Source of the DNA: Lachnospiraceae bacterium
Lineage (GTDB): Bacteria; Bacillota; Clostridia; Lachnospirales; Lachnospiraceae
Assembly (NCBI GenBank): GCA_017461775.1
Contig: JAFTXD010000057.1
Location: 1-37,873 of the forward strand
Length of the DNA stretch: 37,873 bases
Direction: 5' to 3'
The translations under genes and the position numbers were made by a program. Every line of letters begins with the position of its first letter. Positions within the stretch are counted from its first letter, which is position 1. Under the pieces are notes generated by a model that saw only the letters and a program-made list of their open reading frames with translations, was not told where the DNA came from and did no database searches. Below are positions 32,041-37,873 of this stretch, piece after piece.

Positions 32041-33093
32041 ATGACAGTTTCTTTATTGGAATTTGTGTCTCAATTGCTATCAAATCCGGTGCTTGCTATT
32101 ACAGTAGCGTTGGTACTGGGGGTTGTGCTGGTAAATGGCTGGACGGATGCACCCAATGCGATTGCAACCTGTGTGTCTACCAAGGCCATGTCACCTAAGG
32201 CAGCAATTTTGATGGCGGCAGTATTTAATTTTCTTGGAGTATTTGTAATGACAATGGTAAATGCCAGTGTTGCAGCAACCATTTATAAAATGGTGGATTT
32301 TGGTGGGAATTCCCATGACGCGCTGGTAGCACTGTGTGCATCCTTGTTTGCCATTGTTACCTGGGCTACGGCAGCCTGGTGGTTTGGTATTCCGACCAGT
32401 GAGAGCCACGCTCTGATTGCAGGTATCTCCGGTGCGGCGATCGCACTTCATGGTGGTCTTGCAGGTATTAACGGAGCTGAGTGGATTAAGGTTGTGTATG
32501 GTCTTGGTTTATCTACACTTCTTGGTTTCGGCTTTGGTTGGTGTACCGTTAAGATTATTGAGCTGATTTGCAGGAAAATGGACAGACGTAAAACGTTGGG
32601 ATTCTTTAAGGGCGGTCAGGTAGCCGGTGGTGCAATGATGGCATTCATGCATGGGGCGCAGGATGGCCAGAAGTTTATGGGTGTGTTCATGCTCGGTATT
32701 TTCCTTGCCAATGGACAGGCTGATGTAAATAATTTTGAGATTCCTATCTGGCTGATGATTTTATGTAGTGCAGTAATGGCACTGGGAACATCCATCGGTG
32801 GTTATCGTATTATTAAGGCCGTAGGTATGGATATGGTAAAGCTGGAGACATATCAGGGATTTGCAGCGGATCTTGCCGGTGCAGGATGTCTTTTATTATC
32901 TTCTGTGACCGGTATCCCTGTATCTACCACGCATACCAAGACCGTAGCGATTATGGGTGTTGGTGCGGCGCGCCGTTTATCCAATGTTAACTGGGGCGTA
33001 GTAAAAGAAATGGTACTTACCTGGGTGCTTACCTTCCCGGGATGTGGACTTATCGGATTTTTCATGGCAAAACTATTTATGTGGCTGTTTTAG
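32041..33093 (+). CDS. PiT-family inorganic phosphate transporter
   Basis: 350 residues, about ten membrane helices. The two inverted family signatures are present: VNGWTDAPNAIATCVSTKAM near residue 30 and VTGIPVSTTHTKTVAIMGVG near 295; HGAQDGQKFMG carries the second acidic site. PiT proteins take up phosphate (often as metal-phosphate) using proton or sodium gradients. AGAGGAG lies before the ATG. The DUF47 protein gene begins 18 bases downstream, as is usual for this family. Confidence 0.93.
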   Translation: MTVSLLEFVSQLLSNPVLAITVALVLGVVLVNGWTDAPNAIATCVSTKAMSPKAAILMAAVFNFLGVFVMTMVNASVAATIYKMVDFGGNSHDALVALCASLFAIVTWATAAWWFGIPTSESHALIAGISGAAIALHGGLAGINGAEWIKVVYGLGLSTLLGFGFGWCTVKIIELICRKMDRRKTLGFFKGGQVAGGAMMAFMHGAQDGQKFMGVFMLGIFLANGQADVNNFEIPIWLMILCSAVMALGTSIGGYRIIKAVGMDMVKLETYQGFAADLAGAGCLLLSSVTGIPVSTTHTKTVAIMGVGAARRLSNVNWGVVKEMVLTWVLTFPGCGLIGFFMAKLFMWLF

Positions 33094-33111
33094 TTAAGAA
33101 GGAGAAGAATC

Positions 33112-33735
33112 ATGGCAAAGAAAGAGAACAATTTTTATTTTGATACTTTTGCGAAGGGAATGTCCTATGCAAATGATGCGGCAATTCTTTTAAAGGAATG
33201 TTTCGAGAATTTTGATGTGGCAAACATTAAGACCCGTCTGGATGAGATGCATACCATCGAGCATACTGCAGATGGTATCAAGCACAATATGATGGAGCAG
33301 CTGGTAAAGGAATTCTTACCTCCCATTGAAAGAGAAGATATTGTTGAGCTGGCACACACCATTGATGATGTTACCGATACGATTGAGGATGTATTACTTG
33401 GTATCTACATGTACAATATTACCGAGCTTCGTCCGGAGGTAAAGGATTTCTCCAGACTGATTGAGCGTTGTAGCGGTGCACTTAAGGAGATGCTTTCTGA
33501 GCTTCATAATTTCCGTAAGTCTACTGTTATCCGTGAGAAGATTATTGAGGTAAATGGTTTTGAGGAGGAAGGCGATAAGCTTTATACAGCGGCGGTACGT
33601 CGTCTTTATACCGAGGAGAAGGATGCTGTGGCAATTCTTTCCTGGACCACCTTATTTGACCGTTTAGAGAAGTGCTTGGATGGCTGTGAGCATGTAGCTG
33701 ATATGGTAGAGCAGGTTATTTTAAAGAATAGTTAA
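33112..33735 (+). CDS. DUF47 (PhoU-like) regulator of the phosphate transporter
   Basis: 207 residues, entirely helical, with PhoU-like acidic signatures (HTIEHTADGIKHNMMEQLV, ELAHTIDDVTDTIEDVL and WTTLFDRLEKCLDGCEHVAD). DUF47 proteins accompany PiT transporters and are thought to control them. Cytoplasmic, with no DNA-binding motif. Co-transcribed with the transporter, and the last gene before a bidirectional terminator. Confidence 0.93.
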   Translation: MAKKENNFYFDTFAKGMSYANDAAILLKECFENFDVANIKTRLDEMHTIEHTADGIKHNMMEQLVKEFLPPIEREDIVELAHTIDDVTDTIEDVLLGIYMYNITELRPEVKDFSRLIERCSGALKEMLSELHNFRKSTVIREKIIEVNGFEEEGDKLYTAAVRRLYTEEKDAVAILSWTTLFDRLEKCLDGCEHVADMVEQVILKNS

Positions 33736-33772
33736 TTAAATTAGAATGTTATATTTTCATAGCGCATAATTT

Positions 33773-33801
33773 AAACCCCGAAGCCTTTGGCTTCGGGGTT
33801 T
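33773..33801. terminator. Bidirectional terminator between the DUF47 and ATPase genes
   Basis: Perfect 13-bp stem AAACCCCGAAGCC / GGCTTCGGGGTTT (33773-33785 with 33789-33801), three-base loop, ending in A- and T-rich flanks on either strand. It serves the two convergent genes. Confidence 0.9.
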
Positions 33802-33814
33802 GTTACGTCATTCT

Positions 33815-36445
33815 TTATTTTGCAGCCTTACGCTGAAAGAATTTCACGATTTCTACGATAGGGATTACCAGTGCACCAAGTGCAATTGCGATGATGTACT
33901 CTGCAAGGCTTACAGAAGCAAATCCAAATGCATTTGCAAGGAAAGGAATCTCACATACAACGGTGGTAGCAATCAGAGTCAGGATTGCAGCGCCGATGAG
34001 AATCTTGTTCTGGGTAGGAAGGCGGAAGATGCTTCCACGTTGTGAACGCATGTTGAAGCTGTGGAAAATCTCTGCCATGGACATGGTTAAGAATGCCATG
34101 GTCATACCTTCTGCGTTGTCAGTAATGGACCAGTTGCCGGTCTCCATAAAGTGTCCTACGAAATAGGAGAGGAGTACAAGTGCGGATACCATAAGTCCCT
34201 GGTAACCAATATCAATACCCATACCGTCTGCAAAAATACCAGCCTTTGCATCACGAGGCTTACGCTCCATGATATCCGGTTCTGCTTCTTCCATACCAAG
34301 AGCAAGAGCAGGGAAGCAGTCGGTAACAAGGTTAATCCAAAGAAGATGCACAGGCTTTAAAATAGTAAAGCCAAGGAGTGTGGAAACGAAAATACTGATT
34401 ACCTCACTCATGTTGGAACCAAGAAGGAACTGGATTGCCTTACGGATGTTGTCGTAGATACGACGACCTTCCTCTACAGCACCAACGATGGTAGCAAAGT
34501 TGTCATCGGTAAGAACCATATCTGCAACGTTCTTGGTTACATCAGTACCGGTGATACCCATACCAACACCGATATCTGCGGACTTAATAGAAGGAGCATC
34601 GTTTACACCGTCACCGGTCATAGCAGTTACATAGCCTGCATTACGCCATGCATTTACGATACGGGTCTTATGCTCGGGCTGAACACGTGCATAAACGGCG
34701 ATGTTCTGGAATTCCTTTGCGAACTGCTCATCGTCCATCTCGTTTAACATGGAACCGGTAATTGCTTTCTTGTCACCGGTAAGGATACCAAGCTCTCTTG
34801 CGATAGCGATAGCGGTATCGATGTGGTCACCGGTAATCATGATGGCACGGATGCCGGCCTTCTTACACTCTACGATAGCATCCTTTACTTCCGGACGGAC
34901 AGGGTCAATCATACCACTTAAGCCTACAAAGCAAAGATCCTGCTCGAGAACATCTGCATCATATGCAGGCTCAGAGTCCCAGTTGCGCTGTGCACAGGCA
35001 AGAACACGGAGCGCTTTGTCTGCCATGGCCTTGTTGCCCTTTAAGATTTCCTGACGATATGCATCGGTCATGGGAACGGGTTTACCATCCTTTAAATAAG
35101 TAGTACATTTATCAAGAATCATATCCGGTGCACCCTTGGTGTACTGGATGTACTTGCCATTTACAAGGTGAACGGTAGACATCATTTTTCTTCCGGAGTC
35201 GAAAGGAGCTTCGCCACTACGAGGAGCTTCCTTCTTAAGCTGAGGCTTTGGAAGACCGATACGGTTTGCCCAGTAAACAAGAGCTGCTTCGGTAGGCTCA
35301 CCGGTTACAGAACCGTCATCTGCAAGCTCCGCGTCACAACACAAGGCCATAGCCTTTGCAAGGAGTTTCTCATCCTCGCCGAAGTGGTCAACAACGGTCA
35401 TCTTATTCTGGGTTAAGGTTCCGGTTTTATCAGAACAGATAATCTGGGCACAGCCAAGAGTTTCTACAGCGGTGAGTCGCCTGATAATCGCATTTCTCTT
35501 GGACATATTGGTAACACCAATGGAAAGAACCACGGTTACCACCGCTGCAAGACCTTCCGGAATAGCAGCAACCGCTAAGGATACAGCTACCATGAAGGAA
35601 CCAAGGATGGTATCTACGGAGAAACCACCGGCACGGAGAATTTGTACTGCGAAGATAACTACACAGATTCCAAGTACTAACCAGGTTAAAATCTTGGAAA
35701 GCTGGCTGAGCTTAATCTGGAGAGGAGTCTGTCCTTCCTGGGCATTGGCAAGAGCATCTGCGATTTTACCCATTTCGGTGTCCATACCGGTAGCTGTGAT
35801 AACTGCCTTACCACGACCATAAACGATTGCAGAGCCCATGTACACCATGTTCTTACGATCTCCAAGAGGTACGTCCTTGGAAGAATCGGTGAGATTGATT
35901 ATGTCAATAAACTTGGTTACAGGAACGGATTCACCGGTAAGAGCAGCTTCTTCTACCTTCAGACTGGCATTTTCAATCAGTCGTCCATCTGCGGGAACTG
36001 CATCGCCGGCCTCTAAAAGAACCACGTCACCTACAATTAAATCTTCACTGTGAACAATTGCGATTTTGCCATCGCGTAATACTTTGGAGGTAGCTGCGGA
36101 CATTTCCTGCAGAGCCTCAATGGCCTTTTCAGCCTTGCTTTCCTGGTAAACACCAAGAACCGCATTAATAATAACTACGGCAAGAATGATGATAACATCT
36201 GCAAAGCTTTCGCCCTCCACTACAGCAAGAACACCACTGATTGCAGCTGCGGCCAGAAGGATTAAAATCATGGGATCCATCAGCTGATTGATAAATCGTT
36301 TCAGCAGAGAATCCTTTTTTCCTTCTGCAAGTTTGTTTTTTCCATTTTCTGCAAGACGTTTCTCGGCTTCCGCAGTAGAAATGCCATCTACAGAACTCTG
36401 GGTTTCGATTAAGACATCTTTGATATCTTCACAATAATGTTTCAA
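33815..36445 (-). CDS. P2-type (calcium-like) cation-transporting ATPase
   Basis: 876 residues. Phosphorylation site SDKTGTLTQNKM (Asp339), the actuator motif AALTGES, the hinge TGDGVNDAPSIKSADIGV, and membrane ion-site motifs VAAIPEGLAAVVT (helix 4) and NLVTDCFPALALG (helix 6). These fit the SERCA/PMR1-like P2 group that exports Ca2+ (or Mn2+) from the cytoplasm. Ten membrane helices. The start is TTG 36445, preceded by AAAGGAG eight bases upstream; no nearer ATG fits. Upstream, ATCTGA occurs at 36494-36499 and 36505-36510 (11 apart) and once at 36468, possibly a regulator site. Divergent from the OadB gene. Confidence 0.93.
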   Translation of the reverse strand: MKHYCEDIKDVLIETQSSVDGISTAEAEKRLAENGKNKLAEGKKDSLLKRFINQLMDPMILILLAAAAISGVLAVVEGESFADVIIILAVVIINAVLGVYQESKAEKAIEALQEMSAATSKVLRDGKIAIVHSEDLIVGDVVLLEAGDAVPADGRLIENASLKVEEAALTGESVPVTKFIDIINLTDSSKDVPLGDRKNMVYMGSAIVYGRGKAVITATGMDTEMGKIADALANAQEGQTPLQIKLSQLSKILTWLVLGICVVIFAVQILRAGGFSVDTILGSFMVAVSLAVAAIPEGLAAVVTVVLSIGVTNMSKRNAIIRRLTAVETLGCAQIICSDKTGTLTQNKMTVVDHFGEDEKLLAKAMALCCDAELADDGSVTGEPTEAALVYWANRIGLPKPQLKKEAPRSGEAPFDSGRKMMSTVHLVNGKYIQYTKGAPDMILDKCTTYLKDGKPVPMTDAYRQEILKGNKAMADKALRVLACAQRNWDSEPAYDADVLEQDLCFVGLSGMIDPVRPEVKDAIVECKKAGIRAIMITGDHIDTAIAIARELGILTGDKKAITGSMLNEMDDEQFAKEFQNIAVYARVQPEHKTRIVNAWRNAGYVTAMTGDGVNDAPSIKSADIGVGMGITGTDVTKNVADMVLTDDNFATIVGAVEEGRRIYDNIRKAIQFLLGSNMSEVISIFVSTLLGFTILKPVHLLWINLVTDCFPALALGMEEAEPDIMERKPRDAKAGIFADGMGIDIGYQGLMVSALVLLSYFVGHFMETGNWSITDNAEGMTMAFLTMSMAEIFHSFNMRSQRGSIFRLPTQNKILIGAAILTLIATTVVCEIPFLANAFGFASVSLAEYIIAIALGALVIPIVEIVKFFQRKAAK

Positions 36446-36541
36446 GTCGAAATCTCCTTTCTGAATGTCAGATTTTTTTCGATAATAATTTTATCAGATT
36501 TTGCTCAGATATTCTATAAGAAATGGTAAAGCTTTGCTAAG

Positions 36542-36571
36542 TTTTAACGTGCGTAAAAGTGCACGTTAAAA
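36542..36571. promoter_or_regulatory. Perfect 11-bp inverted repeat between ATPase and OadB genes
   Basis: TTTTAACGTGC (36542-36552), spacer GTAAAAGT, then the exact complement GCACGTTAAAA (36561-36571). It lies mid-way between divergent genes and has no T-tract, so an operator for a dimeric regulator is more likely than a terminator. Confidence 0.55.
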
Positions 36572-36689
36572 TATGTTAAGGTGGCAAATTTCTTTACCGA
36601 AAAAAATGACAGTTTATATGGAATATTTTGCACTGATATGTTATGATTGATGCGTGTATTTTACAAAACTTATGTAAGGAGGATATTTT

Positions 36690-37841
36690 ATGGATTATTT
36701 ATTGGAAGGAGTACTTGCCCTGTTTGATTTCAGTGGCGGCGGTTGGAAATCACTTGTAATGTTTGCAATCGGAATCCTTTTAATCTGGCTTGCTATTAAA
36801 AAAGAGTACGAGCCATCATTATTACTTCCAATGGGATTCGGTGCTATCTTAGTAAACTTACCTTTATCCGGTGTACTTAACCAGACCGTAGGTGGTATCG
36901 AAGCTCATGGTATTATTCAGTGGTTATTTGAGGTTGGTATTGAGGCTTCAGAGGCAATGCCTATCTTATTATTTATCGGTATTGGTGCAATGATTGACTT
37001 TGGACCGCTTCTCTCAAAGCCATCCATGTTCTTATTTGGTGCAGGTGCACAGTTTGGTATTTTCGCAGCAATTCTGTTAGCAGCATTCTTAGGCTTCGAC
37101 ATCAGAGATGCAGCAGCTATCGGTGTTATCGGTGCAGCAGACGGTCCTACCGCTATTTTAGTATCTCAGGTACTTAAGTCAAAGTATGTAGGTGCGATTG
37201 CCGTTGCAGCATATTCTTACATGGCATTGGTTCCTATCGTACAGCCTATGGCTATTAAGCTGGTAACCACCAAGAAGGAAAGATGTATACATATGGAATA
37301 TAAGCCTGAGTCTGTAACCAAGACTATGCGTATTATTTTCCCTATCGCAGTAACCATGATTGTTGGTCTTGTAGCACCTCAGTCCGTAGCTTTGGTTGGT
37401 TTCCTTATGTTTGGTAACCTTCTTCGTGAATGTGGCGTTCTCGGAACCATGTCCGATACCGCGCAGAATCAGTTAGCAAATTTAGTTACTTTATTACTTG
37501 GTATTACCATTTCCTTCTCCATGAAGGCAGAAGATTTCGTAACAGTAGAAACCGTTATGATTATGGTAATCGGTTTATTCGCATTCGTAATGGATACCAT
37601 CGGTGGTGTACTTCTTGCGAAGTTTATGAACCTTTTCACCAAGAATAAGATTAACCCCATGGTTGGTGGTGCAGGTATTTCTGCATTCCCTATGTCTTCC
37701 CGTGTAGTGCAGAAGCTGGCTATGGAGGAGGATCCTACCAATATCATCATCATGCACGCTGCCGGCGCTAACGTATCCGGACAGATTGCATCCGTTGTGG
37801 CAGGTGGTCTTGTAATTAATCTTGTATCTCAGTTCTTATAA
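36690..37841 (+). CDS. Sodium-pumping decarboxylase beta subunit (OadB/GcdB family)
   Basis: 383 residues, about nine membrane helices. Family signatures are GIGAMIDFGPLL, GAADGPTAILVSQVLKS (Asp151, the essential acid), YSYMALVPIVQP and ANVSGQIASVVAGG. These subunits couple decarboxylation of oxaloacetate, methylmalonyl-CoA or glutaconyl-CoA, carried on biotin, to Na+ export. Which substrate applies depends on the alpha subunit, not in this window. AAGGAGG precedes the ATG. It is followed after 23 bases by another gene start, so it opens or lies within a decarboxylase operon continuing to the right. Confidence 0.92.
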   Translation: MDYLLEGVLALFDFSGGGWKSLVMFAIGILLIWLAIKKEYEPSLLLPMGFGAILVNLPLSGVLNQTVGGIEAHGIIQWLFEVGIEASEAMPILLFIGIGAMIDFGPLLSKPSMFLFGAGAQFGIFAAILLAAFLGFDIRDAAAIGVIGAADGPTAILVSQVLKSKYVGAIAVAAYSYMALVPIVQPMAIKLVTTKKERCIHMEYKPESVTKTMRIIFPIAVTMIVGLVAPQSVALVGFLMFGNLLRECGVLGTMSDTAQNQLANLVTLLLGITISFSMKAEDFVTVETVMIMVIGLFAFVMDTIGGVLLAKFMNLFTKNKINPMVGGAGISAFPMSSRVVQKLAMEEDPTNIIIMHAAGANVSGQIASVVAGGLVINLVSQFL

Positions 37842-37864
37842 TCTGGGAAGAAAGGAGCATTTAG

Positions 37865-37873
37865 ATGAGTGAA
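37865..37873 (+). CDS. Start of next gene (three codons)
   Basis: ATG AGT GAA follows AGAAAGGAG (37850-37858) at normal spacing and runs off the window. The position after OadB suggests a further decarboxylase subunit, but three codons give no proof. Confidence 0.45.

Overview
The window looks like chromosomal DNA of an anaerobic gut-type clostridium, most likely a Lachnospiraceae. The basis is strong AGGAGG ribosome-binding sites, moderate GC, many two-component and phosphorelay proteins, a Cys_rich_KTR mini-protein, an OadB-type sodium-pump decarboxylase subunit, and a PiT/DUF47 phosphate pair. Genus cannot be fixed from the sequence. There are no rRNA, tRNA, CRISPR, intact transposase or phage genes.

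Layout. 1-3.9 kb: tail of an ABC-2-like membrane protein, then a hybrid histidine kinase with receiver and HPt domains, and a stand-alone double-receiver response regulator; together they can form a phosphorelay. 3.9-7.4 kb: a TetR regulator, then an operon of APH-like phosphotransferase, creatininase-family amidohydrolase and GNAT acetyltransferase. 7.4-12.1 kb: a visibly AT-richer accessory stretch with a second APH-like kinase, intact and broken GNAT genes, an XRE/GyrI-like regulator, a small C39-like cysteine peptidase and a DUF1801 protein. 12.1-16.1 kb: an AraC regulator on the minus strand, a 55-residue zinc-ribbon KTR protein, then an HD-GYP protein and a chemoreceptor that share one paralogous membrane sensor domain.

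16.2-27.3 kb: a tight six-gene operon encoding a degenerate-J-domain/TPR protein, a SWIM zinc-finger protein, a HEAT-like helical protein, a MoxR AAA+ ATPase, a DUF5682 protein with TraB/TIKI-like motifs, and a CoxE-like VWA protein. This MoxR-VWA system of unknown biological role is the strongest candidate for an under-described system here. 27.3-31.3 kb: an OmpR-type two-component system, a membrane-anchored protein of unknown function and a VanY-like M15 carboxypeptidase; 11-base-phased GATACA repeats precede both the regulator and the carboxypeptidase and suggest a common regulon. 31.4-37.9 kb: a coiled-coil protein, PiT transporter plus DUF47 protein, a P2-type calcium-like ATPase on the minus strand, and OadB with the first three codons of the next gene.

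A short element, AGCC-AGACGC-N2/3-AGACGC-A, occurs three times (4584, 12042, 13279), each a few bases after a stop codon and directly against a terminator hairpin. Two of the three copies leave no room for a promoter before the next gene, so they may act as leader attenuators.
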